A stretch of 64,000 nucleotides of DNA, from positions 91,161-155,160 of the forward strand of contig CAZITX010000002.1 of NCBI GenBank assembly GCA_964542305.1. Reading direction: 5' to 3'. Shown piece after piece: positions 44,624 to 53,509 of the stretch (within the stretch, counting starts at the first letter, position 1; each line of letters starts with the position of its first letter). The notes beneath the pieces were generated by a model. It did no database searches, had not been told where the DNA came from, and worked only from the letters and a program-made list of their open reading frames with translations. This DNA comes from DMER64 sp964542305. GTDB taxonomy: Bacteria; Bacteroidota; Bacteroidia; Bacteroidales; UBA932. Both the position numbers and the translations under genes were made by a program.

Positions 44624-45945
44624 ATGGGAAAAAGTGGTTAGAGCAAACCTGCAGGTATGCCCTGGAATCTTCGCTCAGAAAAGGAGCCGGGCAGGTCCGG
44701 GTTACAGCGGTCAGAGATGTTTCCAACGGGCTGACCGTACTGAATGATTCCCTGGAAAAGATCCAGAGTGCCGTTGAATCCTCGCTGATGATAGGTTTTT
44801 TCACTGAAGGCCGCTACGGATCCTGTTCTACCAACAGTACTGATCCGGCTCAAATAGATAAACTGATTGACCAGGCCCTTGCTTCTGTGCGTCTGCTGGC
44901 AACCGATCCCTGCCGTACCCTGGTGCCCGCCTCAATCAGGTATAACGGCCCCCCTTCACAGATGGCTCATAAAGGGGAGATCAGTACCGGGGAAAAAAAA
45001 TCACTGCTTTTTGAATGTGCTGCCGGCGTATTAGGAAAAGAACTTTCCCTGATCAGTGTTACGGCGGATTATTCAGACTACAGACGCCGGGTACAATTAA
45101 TGGACTCCACCGGGTTAGACTGTACTTCAGAAGAAACATGGTACAGCCTTTCTGCAGAATGCGCCGTCAAGGGAGAGGGTGATACGCGACCTTCCGATTG
45201 GGAATATTCAGCAGGATTTCTTCCCTCTGCTGTCGGATTGGGTTCCGGTATACCTTCTGACTATGCCCTCCGGGCCCTTCATAGGGCACTGGCAAAACGC
45301 AATCCCGGAAAGATCAGATCCGGAAGGTATCATGCAGTAGTGGAAAACAGGGTGGCCTCCACCTTGTTAGGACCTGTTATACAAGCGGTTTCAGGCAGCT
45401 CGCTGCAACAGCAAAACTCATTCTTATTGGGCAAACTGGAGCAAACAGTTGCGTCGCCGGTCCTTACACTGATAGATGATCCTCACAGAAAAGGATATCC
45501 GGGATACCGTTTGTTTGATCCTGAAGGAATGGCTACTCTCAGGCGAACGGTAATCGAACAGGGAAAACTGAATACGTATTTTCTAAATACTTACTACGCG
45601 AATAAATTGAAAATGCAGCCCACCATATCATCCCCATCTCTGCTTACGATGCCCGGCGGCAAAGGTAATGCCTTATCCCTTGCGGGTTCCGTGAAAAATG
45701 GCATCTTTGTAACCGGATTTAACGGGGGAAATTGCAATACGGCAACCGGCGATTTTTCTTATGGGATTGAAGGATTCCGTGTTGAGAATGGTCAGATTAC
45801 CAAGCCCGTAAACGAAATGGTCATGACGGGTAATATGTTGGATCTGTGGAAAAAACTTGTTACTACCGGAGACGATGCCCTGAAAACAACAGCCTGGCAG
45901 ATCCCTTCCCTGTTGTTTGATAATATTGAGTTCGCAGGACTCTAA
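44620..45945 (+). CDS. pmbA: TldE/PmbA subunit of the TldD-TldE protease
   Basis: The 441-residue partner of TldD lacks the HExxxH zinc motif but has the family's C-terminal domain (TGDFSYGIEGFRVENGQITKPVNEMVMTGN in pieces). It completes the tldD-pmbA operon. ATG 44620 is set by the ATGA overlap with tldD. The NhaC-type gene follows after 9 nt. Confidence 0.94.
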   Translation: MNGKKWLEQTCRYALESSLRKGAGQVRVTAVRDVSNGLTVLNDSLEKIQSAVESSLMIGFFTEGRYGSCSTNSTDPAQIDKLIDQALASVRLLATDPCRTLVPASIRYNGPPSQMAHKGEISTGEKKSLLFECAAGVLGKELSLISVTADYSDYRRRVQLMDSTGLDCTSEETWYSLSAECAVKGEGDTRPSDWEYSAGFLPSAVGLGSGIPSDYALRALHRALAKRNPGKIRSGRYHAVVENRVASTLLGPVIQAVSGSSLQQQNSFLLGKLEQTVASPVLTLIDDPHRKGYPGYRLFDPEGMATLRRTVIEQGKLNTYFLNTYYANKLKMQPTISSPSLLTMPGGKGNALSLAGSVKNGIFVTGFNGGNCNTATGDFSYGIEGFRVENGQITKPVNEMVMTGNMLDLWKKLVTTGDDALKTTAWQIPSLLFDNIEFAGL

Positions 45946-45954
45946 AAGATTTCT

Positions 45955-47361
45955 ATGAAAAAACCAAGCCTGTTCGTAAGCCTAATACCCGTTATCCTAC
46001 TTGTAATAATCATTTTTACATGTGTCCGCTTGTTCGGCGATGAAGTTACAGCCGGTCCTTCCCAATTCACATTGCTGCTGGTGACGATCATCGCATTTGC
46101 CATAGCCAGGTTCAAATACCACCTGACGTGGGGAAAGGCCGAAGAATCCATGATCTCCCACCTGAAAAACACCTACCCTTCCATCCTGATCCTGATAGCT
46201 ATAGGGGCACTTACCGGAAGCTGGATGAGCAGCGGTATCATTCCTTCAATGATATTTTACGGACTTAAGATCATTCATCCGGTTATCTTTTTGCCTTTAT
46301 GCTTTGTGATCAGTGGCATCATTTCTCTGGTTACGGGAAGTTCCTGGAGTACGGTAGGAACTTTCGGGGTAGCCCTGCTGGGAGCCGGACAAATGATTGG
46401 CATGCCCACTCCCTGGCTGGCAGGGGCTATCATATCAGGTGCCTATTTTGGTGACAAAATGTCACCCCTGTCGGACACAACCAACCTGGCTGCTTCTTTT
46501 TGCGGTGTACCTCTTTTTACACATATAAAATACATGCTGGTCAATACAGTGCCTGTTTTTTTGATCTGCCTTGTGATCTATTCCATCGCCGGGTTCCGGA
46601 TCCCGACACAAAATACTATAGACATCCAGGAACAGTTGACCGCCCTGCAAAACACATTTAACATATCGGGCTGGCTACTGCTTATACCGTTGATAACCAT
46701 TGTTTTGGTTATCAAAAAGGTGCCTCCTTTCATTACCTTGTTCCTGTCGGCCATTGCCGGAGCCCTGGCTGCGATATTCTTTCAACCGCAGATTTGCGGG
46801 GAAATTGCTTCCAACCGTCTGTCTGCAGCGATAATCATGATCAGCACCCACGTAAATATTGAAACGGGCAATGAAATTTTGAACAATCTGACCTCAACAC
46901 GCGGAATGGCAGGTATGATGAACACAGTTTGGCTCATTTTATGTGTTATAGGTTTTGCAGGAGTTATGACAGCCTCGGGAATGATCGGTGTCATAACCGG
47001 GAACTTATTGAAGCTGATGCGTAACACGCTCTCTACTATAGGATCCACACTGGGGACATGCATTTTCTTCAATATGACACTGGGAGATCAGTATATGGCC
47101 ATAATTTTGCCGGGAAGCATGTTTTCCGAGAGTTACAAAAAACAAAAATTTGCTCCGGAAGTATTATCCCGGACCATAGAAGAATCGGCAACAGTCACTT
47201 CGGTCCTCATTCCCTGGAATACCTGTGCTGTGGCACAATCGACCGTTTTGAACGTGGCGACCATGACGTACCTGCCCTATTGCTTCTTCAACCTGATCAC
47301 TCCGGTATTCTCGTTGTTTGCTGCTGCAATAGGCTATAAAATTAGAAAATTAACCAACTAA
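45955..47361 (+). CDS. nhaC: Na+/H+ antiporter, NhaC family
   Basis: The 468-residue membrane protein has about eleven to twelve hydrophobic segments and the family pattern SSWSTVGTFGVALLGAGQMIG and ISGAYFGDKMSPLSDTTNLAA. NhaC-type antiporters export Na+ in exchange for H+; some relatives carry malate or amines, so the substrate is not certain. It lies 9 nt after pmbA and just before the SlyD-type gene. Confidence 0.9.
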   Translation: MKKPSLFVSLIPVILLVIIIFTCVRLFGDEVTAGPSQFTLLLVTIIAFAIARFKYHLTWGKAEESMISHLKNTYPSILILIAIGALTGSWMSSGIIPSMIFYGLKIIHPVIFLPLCFVISGIISLVTGSSWSTVGTFGVALLGAGQMIGMPTPWLAGAIISGAYFGDKMSPLSDTTNLAASFCGVPLFTHIKYMLVNTVPVFLICLVIYSIAGFRIPTQNTIDIQEQLTALQNTFNISGWLLLIPLITIVLVIKKVPPFITLFLSAIAGALAAIFFQPQICGEIASNRLSAAIIMISTHVNIETGNEILNNLTSTRGMAGMMNTVWLILCVIGFAGVMTASGMIGVITGNLLKLMRNTLSTIGSTLGTCIFFNMTLGDQYMAIILPGSMFSESYKKQKFAPEVLSRTIEESATVTSVLIPWNTCAVAQSTVLNVATMTYLPYCFFNLITPVFSLFAAAIGYKIRKLTN

Positions 47362-47376
47362 ATTTTGATACAAATT

Positions 47377-47907
47377 ATGACAATTTCTGAAGAAAAAGTA
47401 GTTTCATTGTCTTACACATTGGTAGTAGATGGAGATGTTATTGAAACAGTAAATGAAGAAAAACCCATGAAATTCATATACGGCCTGGGGTATCTGCTTC
47501 CGGCCTTTGAAGAAAAAATACAGGGAAAAAAGGTGGGAGATGACTTTGATTTCAAACTGAGTGCCGCCCAGGGATACGGAGAAGTAGATCCAAATGCTGT
47601 CGTTGAGCTTTCCAAAGATATTTTTAAAGTTGACGGCAAGATAGAAGACGGCCTGCTTGTCAAAGACAAAGTTCTGCCTATGCAGGATTCACAGGGGAAC
47701 CGCTTGAACGGTGTGATAGAAGAGATCGGGGAAGACTCCGTAAAGATGAATTTCAATCACCCGCTTGCCGGTTGTGAATTGAATTTTAAAGGAAAAGTGG
47801 TAGACATACGCGAGGCTACCGAAAAAGAACTCACCGAAGGCCTGTACGGAGAACGTGCCGCTTCCTCATGCGGTGGAAGTTGTAGCGGCTGCAGCGGTTG
47901 CAGTTAG
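47377..47907 (+). CDS. slyD: FKBP-type peptidyl-prolyl isomerase, SlyD-like
   Basis: SlyD is a cytosolic prolyl isomerase and metallochaperone. The 176 residues have the FKBP half (VSLSYTLVVDGDVIETV, FIYGLGYLLPAFEEKI), the inserted-in-flap domain (GYGEVDPNAVVELSKDIF) and NHPLAGCELNFKGKV. The protein ends in a short Cys-rich tail (CGGSCSGCSGCS) that can bind metal and replaces the His-rich tail of E. coli SlyD. ATG 47377 is chosen; the frame extends to a TTG at 47365. Confidence 0.92.
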   Translation: MTISEEKVVSLSYTLVVDGDVIETVNEEKPMKFIYGLGYLLPAFEEKIQGKKVGDDFDFKLSAAQGYGEVDPNAVVELSKDIFKVDGKIEDGLLVKDKVLPMQDSQGNRLNGVIEEIGEDSVKMNFNHPLAGCELNFKGKVVDIREATEKELTEGLYGERAASSCGGSCSGCSGCS

Positions 47908-47926
47908 AAAATTCGCGAAAGAAGGA

Positions 47927-48979
47927 TCATTCCCCGGACATGAGACTGCTTCTTGTGACCGGGGCAATATCCAGTCCGGACGTTTTTCCTTCCAGCCATT
48001 TGTAATAGCCTGTGATGGCGATCATGGCTGCATTGTCGGTAGTAAAGCGTAAAGGCGGAATGAAAATGTTCCACCTTCTTTTTTTTGATTCCAGTATCAT
48101 CCTGTCTCTTAGTCCGCTATTGGCAGAAACACCCCCGGCTAAAGCCACGCGGTTAATTCCGGTTAGTTTTACTGCCCGGATCACTTTTTCCATAAGAATG
48201 TCTACCAGGGTTTTTTGAAGTCCCGCCGCAAGGTGGTTCATATTCTCTTCAAGAAAACGGTCATCCCCTGCCATTTGGTCACGAAGAAAATAGAGAAATG
48301 AGGTTTTTACACCACTGAAGCTGAAATCAAGATCCCTGATCCTCGGTTTTGCAAAAGCATATTTTTCAGGATCCCCCTGACGTGCCAACCTGTCTATATG
48401 AGGACCTCCGGGATATTCCAGCCCCAGCAACTTGGCTCCTTTGTCAAAAGCCTCGCCCACCGCATCATCAATAGTCTGTCCCAGAATTTCATACGCCAGG
48501 GGAGATTTGACTTTTAAGATCTGTGTGTGACCACCGGAAACCAGCAAACAAAGAAAAGGAAATTCAGGTTTGCTGCCCGAGGCCGGCACGGTGCTTTTTC
48601 CGTCATCGGATAAAACGTCAATGAAATGACTCAGCACGTGTCCCGTCAGGTGATTCACTTCTATCAAGGGAATTTGGGCGGCAACAGACAATCCTTTGGC
48701 AAAGGAAGTCCCCACCAGAAGTGACCCCAACAAACCCGGACCCCGCGTAAAAGCGATCGCATTGATATCAGACATCCCTACACCGGCTATATCCAGGGCC
48801 TGGCTGACCACCGGTACAATATTCTGTTGATGAGCTCTGCTGGCCAACTCGGGGACCACACCACCGTACTTTTTATGTACCTCCTGCGAGGCCATCACAT
48901 TAGACAGTAATAGCGTATCCTTCAATACGGCTGCGGAAGTGTCATCACAAGAAGATTCTATCCCTAAAATATAAGCCAT
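47927..48979 (-). CDS. tsaD: tRNA threonylcarbamoyladenosine transferase TsaD
   Basis: TsaD transfers threonylcarbamoyl to A37 of ANN-decoding tRNAs. The 350 residues have the Kae1/ASKHA layout: ILGIESSCDDTSAAVL, the metal-binding PELASRAHQQNI, LVSGGHTQI and GGVSANSGLRDRM. It is full length. The ATG at 48979 gives MAYILGIESSCDD; an upstream extension lacks support. It is divergent from tamB. Confidence 0.96.
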   Translation of the reverse strand: MAYILGIESSCDDTSAAVLKDTLLLSNVMASQEVHKKYGGVVPELASRAHQQNIVPVVSQALDIAGVGMSDINAIAFTRGPGLLGSLLVGTSFAKGLSVAAQIPLIEVNHLTGHVLSHFIDVLSDDGKSTVPASGSKPEFPFLCLLVSGGHTQILKVKSPLAYEILGQTIDDAVGEAFDKGAKLLGLEYPGGPHIDRLARQGDPEKYAFAKPRIRDLDFSFSGVKTSFLYFLRDQMAGDDRFLEENMNHLAAGLQKTLVDILMEKVIRAVKLTGINRVALAGGVSANSGLRDRMILESKKRRWNIFIPPLRFTTDNAAMIAITGYYKWLEGKTSGLDIAPVTRSSLMSGE

Positions 48980-49020
48980 TTTCCTGTTGTTTGCAGCTAC
49001 AAATGTGGGCATTTTTTTTG

Positions 49021-49028
49021 TAACTTTG
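49021..49028 (+). promoter_or_regulatory. -7 promoter element TAACTTTG for tamB
   Basis: TAACTTTG matches the consensus and lies 17 nt before the tamB ATG at 49046 in the gap to the divergent tsaD. Confidence 0.5.
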
Positions 49029-49045
49029 TTAGTTTAGCAATCAAC

Positions 49046-52000
49046 ATGAGGACGTTCCGGAACATACTGCGCACGTTGCTTTTTATCTTAGTCATAACTA
49101 TGGCGGGGTTATCCATTGCCATACAGATCCCATCTGTACAAAGCCGGCTTGCCTCCAGGGCAGCCCAATGGCTTTCCGAAAAAACTGGGGCGCAGGTTTC
49201 CATTGGCGAAGTAAATTTTCTTTTATTCAACAAATTGTTGGTTAACGACCTGCTGATTAAAACCACCTCCTCGGATACTTTACTGCATACAAAAAAACTA
49301 TCCGTCAACCTGTCCGGGTTCAATCCCCTCAGGAAACGAATAGCTTTTAGAAATATTCTCCTTTCTGATGGATCCTTCCATTTGATCATGCAAAATAATT
49401 CAACCAACATTGAAAGCATGTTTCCCCCCTCGTCAATAGAGGATACCGTCAGCAAACCTTTTGACTGGGAATTTACCGCCGCGAATGTAGACCTGGAACA
49501 CTTTGCCTATCATATGACAGACAGGGACAGCGGCCCCTCACACAACAATCCCGAAAGCATTGACTTCATGGATATGCATATCAGGGATATCGATATCAAC
49601 ATACGTAATGCCCGTTTTAGCAATGGTTTGTTGGAAGTCAGGCTGGATAATCTCAACGGCAGGGAAAGATCAGGTTACCTGATACGGCACCTGGAAGGCG
49701 ACGTCAGCGTTGACAACCGGGAAGCCCGGGTGGAGAACCTGGTGATCCGGGATAATTTCTCTCACATAAAAGCCCATTATTTCCTGATGCACTACGGAAA
49801 TGTCGAAAATCTTGCCGACTATATAAACCGGGTGGTCATGGAACTTGATATGGATGATGCGTTCCTCTCTTTCAAGACCATTCGTTATTACGCCTGGACA
49901 TTGCCGGAGTATTTTATCCTTCCCTTACGCGCCACCGGCAAAGTCACCGGAACTGTAAGCAACCTGAGTGCAGACAAGCTGGACGTACGTTCTCCGTCCG
50001 GCAAAACCCAGGTCCTGTGCGGCTTTAAACTAAGGGGACTGCCGGAAGTTGAAGAGAGTACTTTGCAGGTAGATATTGAGAAGATCGATTCAGATATTGG
50101 TGATCTGAACGACGTTTTGTATTCCATTGCCCGGGTAGATCTGAAATTCCTGGAAGAAAATGCCGGAAGCCGTACGCCTTTCCGGTTCCGGGGACGTCTT
50201 GCCGGATTGCTGACTGATTTTGTGGTAGACGGGGATCTTCAGGGTGATTTCGGGGATCTTTCCCTGGATATTGTAATAAACAACAATGCCTATCCGGACG
50301 GTGTGTTGTTATCCGGTCTCATTCGTACTGAAGACCTGGACCTGGGGCGTTTCACAGGAGTTCCGGGCCTGGAGGAATGTTCTCTCTATACAAGGACCAG
50401 GGCAGCTTTCAGAGAAGGCGGCATACGGGACCTGTATGTATTGATAGATACCCTGTCTGTTTCCAGCCTGGAATTCAACAATTACACATTCAGGGATTTC
50501 AAGATGATGGGGGAATTACGCAACGGGATCTTTGACGGAAGGATGAGTGCATCGGATCCAAACCTTCATTTTCTGTTCCAGGGACGGGTGGATCTGACCC
50601 GTTCGGCGGGAACTTCAGCCAATTTCTTTGCAAACATTGCCTATGCTGACCTGAACCGTCTGAATCTTTATAAAAGCGATTCCATGGCGGTATTGAGCGG
50701 ATTGGTCCGCGCCGATTTTTCTCATCTCAATACAATGGGCGACATAGAAGGCACCATACAGGCTACCGGCTTATCTTTCATGAATTCCAGGGGCACTCAT
50801 AACCTGGACTCTTTTTACCTGGACAGTGAACGAACCGCAGACTCCACGGCTTTCAGGCTCACCCTTGAATCGGATGCCCTGGCAGCCGACTATTCCGGCA
50901 GTGAAGGCTTTATGAGTTTTCTCTCACGTATAGCATCCAGAAGTCTTTTCCGTTATTTGCCTGCCTGGTTTACTTCATATACGGATGAAGGACCTGTTCC
51001 GGACTTTGATAGCCCGGCTTCTCTGGAAATGACAGTCAGAAACAGTGTCTTTTTTGAAGAATTGCTCTTGCCCGGCCTGTATATTTCCCCCGGCACCTCC
51101 ATTTCCCTGCAAGACCGGGGAAAAGACAACGTCCGTGCGCTGATCCGTTCCGACAGGATAGGCTACCTACGCCACAACCTGAGCCATTTGAATTTTATTG
51201 CCGAGGCAGGGGCGCGGGATTTGCAGGTTGAAGTGGAATGCGGGAACCTTACCCTGGGAGCGGCCAAGGCAGATACGGTTTCCATAGCAGCGGCTGCAGG
51301 CGGAGACCGGGTATTCCTGAACCTGCACTACAACCGCAATGACGGAAAGACTAATTATGCGCATTTGGAATCGGCACTTCATTTTTCCCGGGATCATTCA
51401 CTCCGACAGCCCCTGATTACGGCCATACTTTCTTCAGATACTATCCACATCAACGGGAAGAACTGGAAACTCCATTCAGACAGCATCCTGATAGCACAGC
51501 GGAACCTGGTACTGAACAATGTTGTTCTGGAACATAAAGGCAATAATGCGCAAAAAGAATCTTTGAGCATAAACGGCGCCCTCTCCGAATCTGCGGGCGA
51601 TACCCTGCGCGTGGAACTCTCACGTTTTGATGCAGGCATGTTCAATACCCTGATGCCGGCGGAATATCCCTTTACTTTCAGGGGTTCGTTTACGGGAACC
51701 GGTTATGTGACCGATTTTTACGGAAACAGTCATTTTTTTGCCGATATCCAGGGAAATGACCTGTTTATTAACGACACGCTGGCGGGCAACCTGCGGTTGA
51801 TGAGTTCCTGGGACAAGCAGGCTGCACACCTCAAGCTCGGGGCCAGTACCACCCTGCCAGGGGGACAAAGGCCGCTGCTGGCAACCGGATCTTACACTCC
51901 CTCCACAAAACACGTTGATATGAACGTTTCTTTCCGTGATTTTGAAGCAGCACTTGTAGCTCCTTTTCTTTCCGGGCTTGTGTCTGACGTCCACGGAAAG

Positions 52001-53509
52001 ATTTCGGGAGATATGTTGCTGACAGGAACGCTTCCGGATCTGGACCTGACCAGCGACAACACCACCGTTGACAACCTGACTTTCACAATTGATTATACAC
52101 GTGTACCCTATTCCGTATCCGGACCTGTGCATTTGACCCCCGGCGGACTGTCACTTCCAAAAGACACCCTGAGGGATTCATACGGCCATTATGCCATTGT
52201 GCAAGGCGGATTGCAGTATAAACATTTCAGGGACATTAAGGCAAATCTGGATCTGAATCTCGTTAACCTGCATGGTCTCAACCTGGGAGAAAAAGACAAC
52301 GATATTTTTTACGGGCAGGCTTTTGCCACCGGCAGCCTGTTATTGAAAGGCCCCCTGGATGACATCCTGTTGGATCTTTCCATAAGGCCGGAACCAAACA
52401 CCTCCATACACATACCCCTTTCTTCTGCATCGGAAGCCAAACAAACCGATCTGCTAACCTTTGTACAACCCGATAACAGTTATACCGGAAGGGATCCGTA
52501 TATTTTAGCCGCACTGGAAGAAAAGAACAATAAGGCCAATAATTCCCGGTTTACGTTCAATATGAAGACGGAGCTGACACCCGACGCAGAGATACTGCTG
52601 GAAATCAACAAAATGACGGGGGATGTCATATCGGCCCGGGGAACCGGGGCGATTAACCTGGGAATAGATCCCAGGGACGATTCGTTTTCCATACTGGGAG
52701 ATTGTACCGTGGAAAGCGGCAATTACCTTTTTGGTCTCCAGGGGATCATTTCCAAACGTTTCCAGATAGTACCCGGGGGAACCATATCATTCAACGGAGA
52801 CGTAGAGAATACACAATTGAACCTCACAGCTTCCTATAAGACAAAAGCCTCGCTGAATACATTACTTGCCGATACCACCATGGTAAGCAACCGCCGGGAT
52901 GTAGACTGCCAGATCCTGATGTCCGGAAACCTGATGAATCCCACGTTGGGATTTAATATTGAGATTGAAGATATAGATCCCATGACCAGGGCACGTGTTG
53001 AAAGTGCTTTGTCTACGGATGACAAAATGATGCGACAGTTTGTTACCTTGCTCATTTCCAGCAGCTTTATGCCCGAACAGGAATCAGGGATTGTAAATAA
53101 CTCCAATATTCTATATTCCAATGCCACCGAGATCTTATCCAATCAATTGAACAACATTTTCGCCCAGCTGAACATTCCCCTTGATGTGGGATTTAATTAC
53201 CAGCCCGGTCAAAGCGGAGATGTTTTTGATGTGGCCATCTCCACCCAGCTCTTCAACAACCGCGTAGTGATCAACGGAAATATGGGCAACAATCCCTATA
53301 CAAGCAACGAAAACGACCTGATAGGCAATGTTGACATTGAACTGAAACTGGATGAAAAAGGGAAATTCAGGCTGAAGGCTTTCAGTCACGCAGCCGATCA
53401 ATACTCCAATTACCTGGATAACACACAACGTAACGGGGCGGGATTCGTTTACCAGGAAGAATTCAATACCTTCGGCCAATTATGGCGCCGGTGGTGGAAA
53501 TTACCGTAA
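49046..53509 (+). CDS. tamB: Translocation and assembly module TamB (DUF490)
   Basis: TamB-type proteins bridge inner and outer membranes and move lipid or outer-membrane protein cargo. The 1487-residue protein has an N-terminal membrane anchor (about 8-30), an AsmA-like first section (SVQSRLASRAAQWLSEKTGAQVSIGEV) and a very long beta-rich groove. The C-terminal DUF490 region has NQLNNIFAQLNIPLDVGFNY and ends FNTFGQLWRRWWKLP. It overlaps the convergent pheT by 9 nt. Its outer-membrane partner is not adjacent; the POTRA barrel protein at 114 is one candidate only. Confidence 0.92.
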   Translation: MRTFRNILRTLLFILVITMAGLSIAIQIPSVQSRLASRAAQWLSEKTGAQVSIGEVNFLLFNKLLVNDLLIKTTSSDTLLHTKKLSVNLSGFNPLRKRIAFRNILLSDGSFHLIMQNNSTNIESMFPPSSIEDTVSKPFDWEFTAANVDLEHFAYHMTDRDSGPSHNNPESIDFMDMHIRDIDINIRNARFSNGLLEVRLDNLNGRERSGYLIRHLEGDVSVDNREARVENLVIRDNFSHIKAHYFLMHYGNVENLADYINRVVMELDMDDAFLSFKTIRYYAWTLPEYFILPLRATGKVTGTVSNLSADKLDVRSPSGKTQVLCGFKLRGLPEVEESTLQVDIEKIDSDIGDLNDVLYSIARVDLKFLEENAGSRTPFRFRGRLAGLLTDFVVDGDLQGDFGDLSLDIVINNNAYPDGVLLSGLIRTEDLDLGRFTGVPGLEECSLYTRTRAAFREGGIRDLYVLIDTLSVSSLEFNNYTFRDFKMMGELRNGIFDGRMSASDPNLHFLFQGRVDLTRSAGTSANFFANIAYADLNRLNLYKSDSMAVLSGLVRADFSHLNTMGDIEGTIQATGLSFMNSRGTHNLDSFYLDSERTADSTAFRLTLESDALAADYSGSEGFMSFLSRIASRSLFRYLPAWFTSYTDEGPVPDFDSPASLEMTVRNSVFFEELLLPGLYISPGTSISLQDRGKDNVRALIRSDRIGYLRHNLSHLNFIAEAGARDLQVEVECGNLTLGAAKADTVSIAAAAGGDRVFLNLHYNRNDGKTNYAHLESALHFSRDHSLRQPLITAILSSDTIHINGKNWKLHSDSILIAQRNLVLNNVVLEHKGNNAQKESLSINGALSESAGDTLRVELSRFDAGMFNTLMPAEYPFTFRGSFTGTGYVTDFYGNSHFFADIQGNDLFINDTLAGNLRLMSSWDKQAAHLKLGASTTLPGGQRPLLATGSYTPSTKHVDMNVSFRDFEAALVAPFLSGLVSDVHGKISGDMLLTGTLPDLDLTSDNTTVDNLTFTIDYTRVPYSVSGPVHLTPGGLSLPKDTLRDSYGHYAIVQGGLQYKHFRDIKANLDLNLVNLHGLNLGEKDNDIFYGQAFATGSLLLKGPLDDILLDLSIRPEPNTSIHIPLSSASEAKQTDLLTFVQPDNSYTGRDPYILAALEEKNNKANNSRFTFNMKTELTPDAEILLEINKMTGDVISARGTGAINLGIDPRDDSFSILGDCTVESGNYLFGLQGIISKRFQIVPGGTISFNGDVENTQLNLTASYKTKASLNTLLADTTMVSNRRDVDCQILMSGNLMNPTLGFNIEIEDIDPMTRARVESALSTDDKMMRQFVTLLISSSFMPEQESGIVNNSNILYSNATEILSNQLNNIFAQLNIPLDVGFNYQPGQSGDVFDVAISTQLFNNRVVINGNMGNNPYTSNENDLIGNVDIELKLDEKGKFRLKAFSHAADQYSNYLDNTQRNGAGFVYQEEFNTFGQLWRRWWKLP

